From Deltaproteobacteria bacterium (GTDB lineage: Bacteria > Desulfobacterota > Desulfobulbia > Desulfobulbales > Desulfocapsaceae), in assembly GCA_026388715.1 (NCBI GenBank), contig JAPLJF010000033.1, forward strand, positions 62,001 to 126,000: a stretch of DNA of 64,000 nucleotides. The letters are read 5' to 3'. The notes under the pieces are model-generated. The model was given only the letters and a program-made list of their open reading frames with translations, ran no database searches and was not told where the DNA came from. Position numbers and translations under genes: made by a program. Shown piece after piece: positions 1-9,081 of this stretch; within the stretch, counting starts at the first letter, position 1, and every line of letters begins with the position of its first letter.

Positions 1-699
1 TAAATCACCGCAGAGGCCATAAAATCCGAAGGCTGCAGCCGTTGCCTTGGCCATGTTTTTCTCTTCAACTGCACAAAACGCAGCGGTAACGGCTGTCAGG
101 CCGCAACCGGTCCCTGTCACCCTGGTCATTATCGGCTGGCCATTCCGCACTCGGAATACCTGATCGCCATCCGTTACGAAATCTTCTTCTCCGGAAATGG
201 CAATGACACATTCATTGTCAATGGCCATCTGTTTGGCCACTTCCATCATCTCATCGGATAATGACAGGGTTGAATCCACCCCTTTGGTCTTGATATCAGA
301 AGCAGCGAGGGAAAGAATCTCTGAGCAGTTCCCGCGCAGGACGGTGACAGAGCAATTCTCCATGATTTTCCTGACTGCTTCGGTACGGAGTCTGGTTGCT
401 CCTGCCCCGACAGGATCAAGGATTACAGGAATGCCAAGAGTATTGGCAGTTTTGCCGGCCAAAATCATGGATTCAAGCCAATCCTCTTCAATTGTCCCTA
501 TGTTGAGGACCAAGGCACTGGCTAAAGAAGTCATCTCTTCCATTTCCGCCAGGCAATGGGCCATGACAGGAGAAGCGCCGATGGCCAGCAATATATTGGC
601 GGAACTGTTCATCACCACAAAATTGGTGATGTTATGAATAAGGGGAGCTCTCTGCCTGATCCGGGCAATAGCTTCAATGGTATAGGGTATCATTTCCAT
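1..699 (-). CDS. thiM: Hydroxyethylthiazole kinase ThiM (3' end cut by window)
   Basis: This enzyme phosphorylates the hydroxyethyl group of 4-methyl-5-hydroxyethylthiazole in the thiamine salvage pathway and acts in the cytosol. I translated the reverse strand directly because the frame has no stop in the window and is absent from the ORF track. Seen: an N-terminal APLIHNITNFVVMN segment, the ribokinase-like DPVGAGATR motif near residue 95 and the anion-hole/catalytic segment RVTGTGCGLTA near residue 200. All three are hallmarks of ThiM. About 233 codons are visible; the family is usually about 260, so roughly 30 residues lie outside the window. The start at 699 is chosen because AAAGGA lies about 8 bases upstream; a second ATG follows at 693. 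The frame of a RhuM remnant runs into its start. Confidence 0.93.
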   Translation of the reverse strand, partial: MEMIPYTIEAIARIRQRAPLIHNITNFVVMNSSANILLAIGASPVMAHCLAEMEEMTSLASALVLNIGTIEEDWLESMILAGKTANTLGIPVILDPVGAGATRLRTEAVRKIMENCSVTVLRGNCSEILSLAASDIKTKGVDSTLSLSDEMMEVAKQMAIDNECVIAISGEEDFVTDGDQVFRVRNGQPIMTRVTGTGCGLTAVTAAFCAVEEKNMAKATAAAFGFYGLCGDL

Positions 700-967
700 C
701 CTGAATCCTTTTTAACATGCATGAATATGCATGGGTTTTGCCGTCGATGGCAGTTGTCCGGGATTTCCGGACAACTGCATTTTCGACAAGCTCACCTTCC
801 TTAAAGACATTACGGATATGCTCGGAAATTGTCCTTTTATCCCGCTCAAACAGCGCCGTCATCTGCGCCTGGGTGAGCCAGACCGTGTCTTCAATTAGAT
901 GCACATCAAACCGGGCCTGACCGTCATTTGACTGGTAGATGATTATTTTGTCTTGTTCGTTCTTCAT
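674..967 (-). pseudogene. RhuM-family protein, N-terminal remnant
   Basis: About the first 80 residues resemble the N-terminus of RhuM-family proteins (virulence-associated RhuM/DUF-type proteins often found in islands and phage-related regions): IIIYQSNDGQARFDVHL, then TVWLTQAQMTALFERDKRTISEHI, then TTAIDGKTHAY. Full-length members are around 300 residues. Here the frame stops soon after this segment and its last 9 codons overlap the start of thiM, so the rest of the gene is gone. The chosen start is the ATG of MKNEQDK. A shorter fragment with a similar N-terminus lies at 3084-3146. I read both as relics of a removed island gene; no function is expected. Confidence 0.7.
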
Positions 968-1090
968 GCTACGCCCCGGTATCAAAAATTCGGAAAGAAA
1001 AAATAGTGATCACAGCAGGTCATTGGCTGCCATGCATCAATTCCGGCGACACAATGCTCAATTGCTGGCAACCAGATCAAATGATCCGAC

Positions 1091-1249
1091 TCAGTCAGCT
1101 TCAAAAAAATCTTCTTTGGCGGCACCACATTTAGGACAAACCCAGTCTTCCGGGACGTCTTCCCACGGGGTACCAGCATCTACTCCATGCTCATAATCTC
1201 CTTCTTCAGGATCGTAAATATAGCCGCAAGGGCATTCCCACTTTTGCAT
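1091..1249 (-). CDS. Rubredoxin
   Basis: This is a 52-residue one-iron electron carrier, too short for the ORF track. Translation gives two CxxC pairs, [14 protein letters not shown] near the N-terminus and [14 protein letters not shown] near the C-terminus, which together bind one iron through four cysteines. The segment [15 protein letters not shown] between them is typical of rubredoxins. An SD-like GAGGAGG lies upstream of the ATG at 1249. In anaerobes rubredoxin passes electrons to rubrerythrin or to oxygen and superoxide reductases; a rubrerythrin is encoded at 49010-49510 in this window. It stands as a single gene, about 390 bases upstream of thiM and on the same strand. The identity is clear; the partner is inferred. 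Confidence 0.96.
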   Translation of the reverse strand: MQKWECPCGYIYDPEEGDYEHGVDAGTPWEDVPEDWVCPKCGAAKEDFFEAD

Positions 1250-1356
1250 GACACGCCTCCTCTTGAGAAAAGATGAATAAATTCAAAGTTGTTTTATAAT
1301 TGAGGCTCTGGCAAAAAGCTAAAAAATTCCTTTCCCGCTTGTTTGCTCACGATCGT

Positions 1357-1444
1357 GCCCCCACCCCGGCCCTCCCCCGCAAGCGGGGGAGGGAAAAATG
1401 GCCCCCACCCTTGCGCACAGCGCGGGGGAGGGTTGGGGTGGGGG
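1357..1444. repeat. C/G-rich intergenic palindromic repeat
   Basis: This stretch has CCCCCACCCC blocks at one end and GGGGTGGGGG at the other, with a perfect inner hairpin CCCTCCCCCGC-AA-GCGGGGGAGGG. A related but not identical element is at 10532-10637. It lies between rubredoxin and the methyltransferase gene and matches no coding frame of note. It looks like a short non-coding mobile or REP-like repeat. Confidence 0.7.
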
Positions 1445-1523
1445 CAAGAAGCTAAATTATAAGGTTTTTTTTCGTACTGTTAAGAAGATGGCAGATCAAC
1501 AAAGAGCCACGTCAATCTCTGCA

Positions 1524-2609
1524 CTATTTCTCCAATGGCACCTTGCACAGGTAATGGAGATTGAAAAGATCATATTCCATCTCGGCAACCTCAATCTGTT
1601 CAAAGCCGGCTTCTCTGAGCAGGGCTTCCGCCTTTTCCCGCCCCCACATCATTCCCAACCCGCTACCCTGGTCGTTCAGTCCCACCGGCAGACAGTGCAT
1701 CAGGCTCACAGTATAGAGAAAGGGTCCCATGGGGTGATCCATATTGCCAGCCTGGTTTGAACCGGCTTTAATCTCAATCATTGAAAACAGCCCGCCAGGA
1801 GCCAGCATGCGCCTGATTCCCTGCAAAACTTCCAACGGATGGCTTTGATCGTGGATGGCATCAAAGGCACAGATATAATCAAAGACGCTGAAAAATTCTT
1901 TTTTGCCGTGGATTGCCGCAGCATCCAGAACCTTGTAAACCGCGTTGCCGATGCCTGTCTCCTGCGCCGCTTCCGCAGCTTTCCTGACCGCATCCCCGTG
2001 GTTGTCAATGCCGACAAAGGTACTTTTAGGGAAGGCACGGGCCATGAGATTCATAGCAACGCCAAGGCCACAACCCAGATCACAGACACGGATGCCGGCG
2101 GTGAGACGGGCAAGCAGTTGTCCATTGTCAACGGTTGGCAAAAACTTGTCGATAAGCACCTTTTGGTGTTTTGCATCGGAAAGTTCCGCCATGAATGCCT
2201 GAAAATCAGGATAGCTTGAGAAGGGAACCCCTGCCCCGGTTTTAAAGGCAGTGCTGACCGGGGCCATGGCACAGGATGTCAGGAGAGGAATTTCCTGGGT
2301 ATAAACCCCCATATTCATGCTTCCTGCCTTGCGGGTCAGAAGGCACGCATGTTCGGGTGGCAGGAAATAGGTATCTTCTGCATTTTGATCACTGAACAAT
2401 TCAATGATCTTCCCTGTCACCATTATCCCTAGCCATTCTTGGAGATACCGGGGATGGAGTCCTGAAGCAGAGGCAAGTTCCGGTACTGTTACCGGCTTGT
2501 TCAGATCTGCAAGGATATCGAAGATCTGATTTTTGTATCCTATGGCCATGGCAAGATTTAAAGCACCATGGTTGAGGATCTCAGTCATCCTTTGGGCAAA
2601 ATCACTCAT
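1524..2609 (-). CDS. Class I SAM-dependent methyltransferase with N-terminal winged helix
   Basis: This is a 361-residue protein. Residues 1-90 look like a winged-helix dimerisation domain (TVPELASASGLHPRYLQEWL), as in plant O-methyltransferases and Rv2258c-like proteins. Residues about 172-330 form a Rossmann-type methyltransferase domain with SAM motif I VCDLGCGLG at about 175-183 and an acidic loop FVGIDNHG at the end of strand 2. The substrate cannot be told from the sequence. The stop lies 3 bases upstream of the next gene's frame region: the AhpD-like gene at 2613-2951 is immediately upstream on the same strand, so the two probably form a two-gene operon. Methyltransferase identity is firm; the acceptor, small molecule or otherwise, is unknown. 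Confidence 0.85.
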   Translation of the reverse strand: MSDFAQRMTEILNHGALNLAMAIGYKNQIFDILADLNKPVTVPELASASGLHPRYLQEWLGIMVTGKIIELFSDQNAEDTYFLPPEHACLLTRKAGSMNMGVYTQEIPLLTSCAMAPVSTAFKTGAGVPFSSYPDFQAFMAELSDAKHQKVLIDKFLPTVDNGQLLARLTAGIRVCDLGCGLGVAMNLMARAFPKSTFVGIDNHGDAVRKAAEAAQETGIGNAVYKVLDAAAIHGKKEFFSVFDYICAFDAIHDQSHPLEVLQGIRRMLAPGGLFSMIEIKAGSNQAGNMDHPMGPFLYTVSLMHCLPVGLNDQGSGLGMMWGREKAEALLREAGFEQIEVAEMEYDLFNLHYLCKVPLEK

Positions 2610-2612
2610 TTC

Positions 2613-2951
2613 CTATTTTTTTGATTTCTTTTCCTTCTTTTCCATTACTTCCTGGGACCAGGACAGGGCGGCCATGGCCTGGGGAAAGCCTATCGTTGTA
2701 ATCAGAAGCAGCAGGGTCTGAGAGATCTCTTCGGGACTGGCTCCCACCTCCAGTGCCCTGCGGGTATGGGAACATACCGATCCTTCCGAATGCATCGCGG
2801 CGGCGGCCGCTAACTGGATCAGATGAGAAGTCTTCTCGTCGAGGGGGCCGGCCGTGCGCAGAGTTGTGCCGAGACCTGCAGCGGCACTCATAACTTCCGG
2901 AAACTGTTTGCTCACTTTCTTGTAAAACGACGGTTTGTTTTTCTCAGACAT
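2613..2951 (-). CDS. Carboxymuconolactone decarboxylase/AhpD-like family protein
   Basis: This 112-residue all-helical protein has the core of the CMD/AhpD fold, SHLIQLAAAAAMHSEGSVCSHTRRALEVGASPEE and a C-terminal helix. AhpD-type members carry a CxxC pair followed by His that acts as a peroxidase or disulfide relay. Here only one cysteine of that pair remains (GSVCSH), so a classical two-cysteine relay is unlikely. It may act as a one-cysteine variant or a small decarboxylase/isomerase-like protein. The tail is lysine rich. It lies 3 bases upstream of the methyltransferase on the same strand, which suggests joint expression. The family call is good; the reaction is not known. Confidence 0.8.
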   Translation of the reverse strand: MSEKNKPSFYKKVSKQFPEVMSAAAGLGTTLRTAGPLDEKTSHLIQLAAAAAMHSEGSVCSHTRRALEVGASPEEISQTLLLLITTIGFPQAMAALSWSQEVMEKKEKKSKK

Positions 2952-3083
2952 TGGATGTCTCCTTGTACAAGGTGTTGTAAGGTGGATAGCCTGAAGAGAT
3001 TTTCAGTCCCCCACCATACTTGAAGTGGCATTTCCTGGATTCTCATGACTTTGTTTGCTTGATATCTTCTGCAAATCTCTCAT

Positions 3084-3146
3084 TTAAGAAACCTTTCTCC
3101 CGCCCTCGATCTGACAAATAACTATTTTCCCATGTTCGTTCTTCAT
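3084..3146 (-). pseudogene. Second RhuM-like N-terminal remnant
   Basis: Twenty codons starting MKNEHGKIVICQIEGG match the start of the RhuM remnant at 967 (MKNEQDKIIIYQSNDG) and then stop. It is too short to be a gene. The two copies suggest that one island gene left two fragments or that the segment was duplicated. Confidence 0.5.
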
Positions 3147-3209
3147 GTTCAGCCGCCGCCGTCTCGCTCAATTGAGCGATAGGGCATATCTCAATCAAAA
3201 GGAGTATTC

Positions 3210-3434
3210 TTGTCTCGCTTGTGGTATATTAAACGCATGAAAAATAAAAGCCTGAAAGAAACCAATCCCTACCTGGAAGACCCTGTAATGCGAGAAAAAG
3301 GGCTCTGGTCTACCGTGTCCTCATCTTCAGCGATTGAAGGTGTCCGGGTCGCGAAAGAAAAAGTAACCATGAGCTCCAGGGTAACGGTTACCTCCTCTCG
3401 TAAGCCTGCAGAGTCCGGGAAATCACCGCATTAA
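3210..3434 (+). CDS. Small protein of unknown function next to a fic gene
   Basis: The ORF encodes 74 residues from a TTG at 3210, which has a strong AAGGAG five bases upstream, or 65 residues from the ATG at 3237. The segment SLKETNPYLEDPVMREK followed by SSSAIEGVRVA is a recurrent pattern in short conserved hypothetical proteins that, from memory, often sit beside toxin-type genes. Its last 47 bases overlap the 3' end of the convergent fic gene, and the tail after VRVAKEK is low-complexity, so the natural C-terminus may have been replaced. A role as an antitoxin-like partner is possible but is only inferred from context. Confidence 0.45.
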   Translation: MSRLWYIKRMKNKSLKETNPYLEDPVMREKGLWSTVSSSSAIEGVRVAKEKVTMSSRVTVTSSRKPAESGKSPH

Positions 3435-4041
3435 AGAATTTCTCCATGGGCTGGTAGTCTCTGTCCAACCCTTTTCGTACTGCCGCAAAATACTCCTCTT
3501 TTCTTTCCCCCTCAAATTCGCTGAAATCCAAGGGTGGCAATCCTGCCTGCAGAGCCATGAGCATTGCCAGGAGCCGCGACAATCTGCCGTTTCCTTCCCG
3601 AAATGGATGAATAAGCAACAGTTCAGTATGCACAATCGCCAGGGCCTGTATCTGCTCTTCTCGATCTGCAAAATTACAGGGTGTATATCGGCTCAGCTCT
3701 GATTTCTCAAAGTCAGCCATCAGTTGAGGGATAAATTGGGGTATGGCAAAGGTGAACCCTCCCTTGCTGATGGTTACCTAACGGTATTTCCCTGCCCATC
3801 CATAAACAGTCCCGAGCCAATTTTCATGCATATTGCAGATATCTGCCGCAGTGAATCGATGGTCCTGATCATAGATCTCCGTCAACTTGTCGGTGGCACG
3901 ATAAAGTTCAGAGGTTTCAACCTCGTCGATTTCAAGCTTATCTTGTATGTGAAGGAGATTTTGAAGCACCAATCCGTTAGATCCAGCTTCATATTGATCC
4001 TCGACAAGCCCATCAGTTTTATATCGACCGGATTTTTTCAT
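3388..4041 (-). pseudogene. Fic-domain protein interrupted by an in-frame TAG
   Basis: Fic proteins transfer AMP or other groups from nucleotides to target proteins. Two track ORFs (3778-4089 and 3388-3720) lie in the same frame, separated only by TAG at 3778-3780 and 19 sense codons. Read through, the product is about 217 residues: an N-terminal RSGRYKTD-like start, AGKYR, the amber codon, VTISKGGF, then the catalytic motif HPFREGNGRLSRLL with its conserved His and Asn-Gly-Arg. The sequence on both sides of the amber fits the family, so one base change (for example CAG to TAG) explains the break. The start at 4041 fits the family better than the one at 4089. The N-terminal piece lacks the active site, so without suppression the protein should be inactive. 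Confidence 0.8.
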
Positions 4042-4120
4042 GAAATCTTTCCTGTATGTCATCGGTCTCAATACCGAGGTCGGCGGCAATAAGGTTGATT
4101 GCCGACTTCTTCTTTGTCAT
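4019..4120 (-). CDS. Short ORF overlapping the fic start (33 aa)
   Basis: An ATG at 4120 opens a 33-codon frame (MTKKKSAINLIAADLGIE...) that overlaps the start of fic by about 23 bases in another frame. Compact operons of an antitoxin followed by an overlapping toxin look like this, but I do not recognise the peptide and there is no clear SD. It may be a truncated antitoxin, or chance. Confidence 0.25.
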   Translation of the reverse strand: MTKKKSAINLIAADLGIETDDIQERFHEKIRSI

Positions 4121-4320
4121 ATCAAAAATACACACAAACAATCATATCACATATTTTACCATGAAAAACATAATATGGACTGACTTGCACTGTTTTCGAT
4201 CTGGAAAATATCCAATACACCTTTGAAAAATAAAAATTCGATTGCGCTGATAACCGGTAATTTCCTTTTCTTTCTCCTGATAATTTAATTTTGTAATCCA
4301 CTGATAAACTGTGATAACCT

Positions 4321-4477
4321 GAGCAGGAAGTTGGATGTTACAGAGGTGGTTCCTCCTGAAGGTCCCATGACGGTATGAAAGTCATGACGGTGGTGAATAA
4401 AGGAGGCGAGTCAGGCCGCAAAACCGGAAAGAATTCTGGAAAGTCCCATTATTATTCCGATCCATGAGGAGAAAACC
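4321..4477 (+). promoter_or_regulatory. Structured leader upstream of fdnG
   Basis: The 357 bases between the short ORF at 4120 and fdnG hold no gene. Three potential hairpins are visible in the last 150 bases: CATGAC(4366)/GTCATG(4381), enclosed by CCTCCT(4352)/AGGAGG(4401), and CCGGAA(4424)/TTCTGG(4434). The SD AGGAGAAA lies just before ATG 4478. The outer stem contains an SD-like AGGAGG. I could not match this to the molybdenum-cofactor riboswitch or any other class I know, so the role is open. Confidence 0.35.
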
Positions 4478-7400
4478 ATGCAAGTGACGAGACGGCAGTT
4501 CTGTAAAATTTGCGCCGCCGGGCTGGGCGGTTCCAGCCTGGTTATGATGGGCTATTCGCCCGGCGAGGTCCTGGCCCAGACGAACAGCTTCAAACTGACA
4601 CGGGCCACCGAAACGCGCAGCACCTGTCCGTATTGCGCGGTGAGCTGCGGTCTTTTGATCTACAGTATGGGTGACAAGGCCAAAAACGCCAGATCAGAGA
4701 TCATCCATATCGAGGGCGACCCGGACAATCCGGTCAACCGCGGCACGCTCTGCCCGAAAGGAGCCGGCCTGCTCGATATGATCCAGAGCCCGGACCGGCT
4801 CAACTATCCGGAAGTGCGCGAACCCGGCTCCAATGCATGGAAACGTATTTCCTGGGACGAGGCATTCACCCGCATCGCCGGACACATGAAGGCCGACCGC
4901 GACACAAATTTCGTCACTGAAAACAGCGCCGGTCTGAAGGTCAACCGCTGGCCCACCTTCGGCTTCCTGGCCAGCTCCTCCTCGCTCAACGAGGTCGGCT
5001 ATATCTCGCACAAGGTGCTGCGCGGCTTAGGCGTTGTCACCATCGATACCCAGGCCCGCATCTGACACTCTCCCACGGTGGCCAGTTTGGCCCCCTCTTT
5101 TGGACGAGGCGCGATGACGAACCATTGGGTCGATATCAAGAACGCCGATCTGATTCTCATTATGGGCGGCAACGCCGCCGAAGCCCATCCCTGCGGCTTC
5201 AAGTGGGTCACCGAAGCAAAGGCGCACCGCAAGGCCAAACTGGTCGTGGTGGATCCCCGTTTCACCCGCTCGGCTGCTGTGGCCGATTATTATGCACCCC
5301 TCCGCTCAGGCACCGATATCGCCTTTCTGGGCGGGGTGATCAACTATCTCGTGACCCATGACAAGATCCTGCACGAATATGTAAAACCCTATACCAACGC
5401 GACCTATCTCGTTAATCCGAAGTTCTCGTTCGCGGACGGGATGTTTTCCGGCTATGACGCGGAGCACCGCCGATACGATACCGAAACCTGGTCGTATCAA
5501 CTGGACGCCGACGGCTATGCCAAAATTGATGAAACCATGCAGGATCCCAACTGCGTCTTTCAACTCATGAAGAAGCATTTCTCGCGCTACACCCCGGAGA
5601 TGGTGAGCCGGATCACCGGTACTCCCGAGAAACAGTTTCTGACGATCTGCGAAATGATCGCCACCACGGCGGTGCCCGACCGGACGATGACAAGTTTGTA
5701 TGCCCTGGGCTGGACCCAGCACTCGGTGGGTTCGGAGAACATCCGAAGTATGGCCATGATCCAGCTCCTGCTCGGCAATATCGGCGTGGCCGGCGGCGGC
5801 ATCAATGCCTTGCGCGGTCACTCCAATGTCCAGGGGATCACTGATATGTGCCTGTTCGGCGAAAAGCTGCCGGGCTACATGACCCTGCCCACCGAAAAGG
5901 ATCCAACCTACGGGGATTACGTTAAGAAGTGGACTCCGAAACCCCTGCGCCCCAACCAGGTGAATTACTGGAGCAATTATCCCAAGTTTTTTGTCAGCCT
6001 GATGAAGGCCTGGTATGGCAAGGCCGCGACCAAGGAAAACGATTTCGGGTTTGACTGGCTGCCCAAAATCGAAGGACCGTCCGATGCCCTGGCGATTTTT
6101 GAGCGCATGTACCAGGGGCAAATCACCGGTTTCTTCTGCCAGGGCTATAACCCCCTCGCCGCCGTGGCCAACAAGAAAAAGGTCGGTATAGCGCTTGCCA
6201 GGTTGAAATATCTGGTGGTAATCGACCCGCTCGCCACAGAAACCTCCGAGTTCTGGAAAAATCACGGCGTGCTGAACGATGTCGACCCCGCCGCGATTCA
6301 GACCGAGGTCTTTCGTCTGCCCTCGACCTTGTTTGCCGAGGAAGAAGGATCATATACCACCTCAAGCCGGGTCATCCAGTGGCATTGGAAGGCGGCTGAC
6401 GGACCTGGCGAGTCCAAGGGAGACGTAGAGATTGTCGCCGGCATCTTCATCAAGTTGCGGAAGATGTATGCCAAGGACGGCGGCGCCTACTCCGAGCCGG
6501 TCTTGCAGCTTTCCTGGCCGTACCACATTGCGGATCAGCCCTCGTCGGAAGAACTGGCGCGCGAGATCTCCGGGCGATCGCTGGTCGGCGACGGTGAGCA
6601 GTTGGCCGGGTTCGCTCAGTTGCGCGATGACGGCTCGACTACGTGCGGCAACTGGCTCTATAGCGGCATGTGGTCTCCGGCCGGAAACCTCGCCGCCCGG
6701 CGGGACAACAGCGACCCATCCGGTCTCGGCCAGACCCTCAACTGGGGTTTTGCCTGGCCTGCCAATCGCCGCATCCTCTACAACCGCGCCTCATGCGATC
6801 TTGCGGGCCGGCCCTGGGATTCTTCACGTCTGGTCATCGAATGGAACGGCAGCAAATGGGTCGGCAACGACATTCCCGACATGCGCCCCGATGCCAAACC
6901 CGAGGAGATGATCATGCCCTTTATCATGCAGCCGGAAGGCGTAGGCCGCCTGTTTGCACTAGGCCAAATGGCGGACGGCCCATTTCCGGAACACTATGAG
7001 CCGTTCGAATCGCCGCTTACCAAAAATCCGATGCACCCCGATAATCCGGAAACCAAAAGCAATCCGGCGGTGCGGATCTTTATGGGCGACCTCGACGCCT
7101 TCGGCAAGCCGGATAAATTCCCCTATGTGGGGACCACGTACCGGCTCACCGAACATTATCACTATTGGACCAAGCACTCCAAAATCAACGCCATTCTGCA
7201 ACCGGAGCAGTTCGTCGAGATCGGTGAAGAACTGGCCAGGGAGAAAGGCATCAAGTCCGGCAGCCAGGTGACGGTGAGCAGCAACCGGGGATTCATCAAG
7301 GCCGTGGCCGTGGTGACCAAGCGGATCAAGGCCCTTGATGTGGACGGCCGCAAGGTCCACACGATCGGCATCCCGATCCATTGGGGCTTCATGGGCCTGG

Positions 7401-7504
7401 CCAAGAACGGTTACCTGACCAACACCCTGACACCCTCTGTCGGTGATGCCACCACGCAGACCCCGGAGTTCAAGGCGTTTCTTGTCAACATAGAAAAGGC
7501 ATAA
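4478..7504 (+). CDS. fdnG: Formate dehydrogenase-N alpha subunit, selenocysteine protein
   Basis: This subunit oxidises formate to CO2 at a bis-MGD molybdenum or tungsten centre outside the cytoplasmic membrane. The ORF track splits it at TGA 5063-5065. Read as selenocysteine (residue 196), the frame continues [21 protein letters not shown], the classic Sec site of this family, giving 1008 residues against about 1015 in E. coli FdnG. The N-terminus [10 protein letters not shown] followed by a hydrophobic stretch is a twin-arginine signal. CPYCAVSCG plus a later CPKGAG ligate the [4Fe-4S] cluster. AGGAGAAA precedes the ATG. It is the first gene of fdnGHI-fdhE, 11 bases before fdnH. Sec insertion needs selABC elsewhere; Tat export needs TatC, whose gene here is frameshifted. 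Confidence 0.97.
5063..5104 (+). promoter_or_regulatory. UGA selenocysteine codon with bacterial SECIS-like hairpin
   Basis: TGA is followed by CACTCTCCC, as in other formate dehydrogenase Sec sites, and 17 bases later by a short hairpin GGCC-AGTTT-GGCC. The apical loop carries the G-U expected for SelB recognition, comparable with the AGTCT loop of E. coli fdnG as I recall it. The position relative to the UGA fits a bacterial SECIS. Confidence 0.85.
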
Positions 7505-7515
7505 GGAGGCGGACC

Positions 7516-8385
7516 ATGGTACAGCAATCACTGAACATCGAACGCCGCTCCGCCACCACCACTCCATCCCCCGGCGTGCGGCATAGTGTGGAGGTGGCCA
7601 AGCTCATTGACATCTCCAAATGCATAGGTTGTAAGGCGTGTCAGGCGGCATGCATGGAATGGAATGATATCCGGGACGAAATCGGCACCTGCAAAGGTGT
7701 TTACGATAACCCCGCTGACCTGTCGGCCGGGTCCTGGACCGTCATGCGCTTCTCGGAGGTGGAGACGGACAACGGCAAGCTTGAGTGGCTCATCCGCAAG
7801 GACGGCTGCATGCATTGCGCTGATCCCGGCTGTCTGAAGGCGTGCCCCGCTCCCGGGGCCATTGTCCAGCATGAAAACGGCATTGTCGACTTCCAGCAGG
7901 AAAACTGCACCGGCTGCGGCTACTGCATCACCGGCTGTCCTTTCAACATCCCGCGGCTGTCACCGAAGGACCACAAGGTCTATAAGTGCACCCTCTGCTC
8001 CGACCGCATTGCAACCGGCCTGGAGCCTGCCTGCGCCAAGACCTGCCCCACCGGGGCCATCATGTTCGGCAGCAAAAAAGAGATGATCACCCAGGCCGAA
8101 GGCCGCATCGCCGACCTCAAGGAGCGTGGCTACCAGAACGCCGGATTATATGACCCGAAGGGCGTCGGCGGCACGCATGTGATGTATGTGCTACAGCATG
8201 CCGATAAGCCGGAGCTTTACAGCGGACTGGCCAAAGACCCGCAGCTCAGCCCGCTGGTCATTTTCTGGAAGGGCATTGCCAAGCCGCTGATGAGCTACGG
8301 TCTTGGGGTGGCGGTTCTGACCGGTATCATGCACTATGTAACCGTCGGGCCAAACGAAGCGGAAGAGGATGAAACCGAAAAGTAG
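7516..8385 (+). CDS. fdnH: Formate dehydrogenase-N iron-sulfur beta subunit
   Basis: This 289-residue subunit carries electrons from FdnG to the membrane cytochrome. Four [4Fe-4S] binding groups are visible: [11 protein letters not shown] near residue 37, [13 protein letters not shown] near 97, [14 protein letters not shown] near 132, and CTLCSDR with CAKTCPT near 157-182. A single C-terminal membrane helix (about 255-278, [19 protein letters not shown] region) anchors it on the periplasmic side, as in E. coli FdnH. It has no signal of its own and is expected to cross with FdnG through Tat. An AAGGAGG precedes ATG 7516. It is the second gene of the operon, followed after 63 bases by fdnI. Confidence 0.95.
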   Translation: MVQQSLNIERRSATTTPSPGVRHSVEVAKLIDISKCIGCKACQAACMEWNDIRDEIGTCKGVYDNPADLSAGSWTVMRFSEVETDNGKLEWLIRKDGCMHCADPGCLKACPAPGAIVQHENGIVDFQQENCTGCGYCITGCPFNIPRLSPKDHKVYKCTLCSDRIATGLEPACAKTCPTGAIMFGSKKEMITQAEGRIADLKERGYQNAGLYDPKGVGGTHVMYVLQHADKPELYSGLAKDPQLSPLVIFWKGIAKPLMSYGLGVAVLTGIMHYVTVGPNEAEEDETEK

Positions 8386-8448
8386 GGAGCGGCGGGGAAC
8401 GGCCTGGCCCGTTCGCGCCATACCTGCTCGACTTATCAAGGAGTCACC

Positions 8449-9081
8449 ATGAATAATAAATCTGGTTTTATACTACGCCATCCCCCCCAGGTCCGGGCAA
8501 ACCACTGGTTTGTGGCAATTGTGTTCATCCTGGCAACCCTCAGCGGGCTGGCTTTTTTCCACCCGGCGTTCTTTTTTCTGAGCAACCTCTTCGGCGGCGG
8601 CCCCTGGACGAAGATCCTGCATCCTTTTGTCGGCGTCGTCATGCTGGTGGCCTTTTCGATGCTGGCATCACGGGAATGGAAATACAACCGCGTCACCGAC
8701 GCCGACCGGCAATGGCAGAAAAAGGCGATGGATATCATGCTGAACCATCCCGTCAAGATGCCTGACATCGGCCGCTATAACATCGGCCAGAAATACCTGT
8801 TTCGGACGTTGCTGGGAATGATTGGCATATTATTCCTTACCGGGATCGTCATCTGGCAGCCTTACTTTGCGCCGATGTTTTCCATCAATCTGGTGAGGCT
8901 CGCGGTGGTGGCCCACGGAATCGCCGGGTTCATCACGATTGTCGCAATTATTGTCCACATCTACGCGGCCTACTGGACACGAGGCGCCATTCGCGGCATG
9001 ACGCGCGGGACAGTGACCGCGGCCTGGGCCAAACACCATTATCCCGGCTGGTATAAAGAAATGTCCAAGGGGAGCAAGTAA
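8449..9081 (+). CDS. fdnI: Formate dehydrogenase cytochrome b556 gamma subunit
   Basis: This 210-residue membrane protein has four predicted helices and reduces quinone with electrons from FdnH. Candidate haem b ligands are histidines in RANHWF (helix 1), ILHPFVG (helix 2) and VAHGIAGF and VHIYAAYWTRG (helix 4), matching the FdnI/FdoI pattern. The E. coli protein is 217 residues, so the length is normal. AAGGAG lies before ATG 8449. The stop codon overlaps the start of fdhE (TAATG), which indicates translational coupling of enzyme and maturation factor. Confidence 0.93.
   Translation: MNNKSGFILRHPPQVRANHWFVAIVFILATLSGLAFFHPAFFFLSNLFGGGPWTKILHPFVGVVMLVAFSMLASREWKYNRVTDADRQWQKKAMDIMLNHPVKMPDIGRYNIGQKYLFRTLLGMIGILFLTGIVIWQPYFAPMFSINLVRLAVVAHGIAGFITIVAIIVHIYAAYWTRGAIRGMTRGTVTAAWAKHHYPGWYKEMSKGSK

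Noticed and set aside
4170-4195. Sigma-54-like TGGACTGACTTGCA upstream of fdnG
   Set aside because: The GG and GC are only eight bases apart instead of ten, so it does not fit a -24/-12 promoter.
4321-4440. Cobalamin or molybdenum-cofactor riboswitch upstream of fdnG
   Set aside because: The conserved blocks of either class as I know them are not present; only generic hairpins can be supported.
5306-6265. Long minus-strand ORF (319 aa)
   Set aside because: It is antisense to fdnG, has no recognisable motif and no SD; it is a shadow of the high-GC third-position pattern of fdnG.
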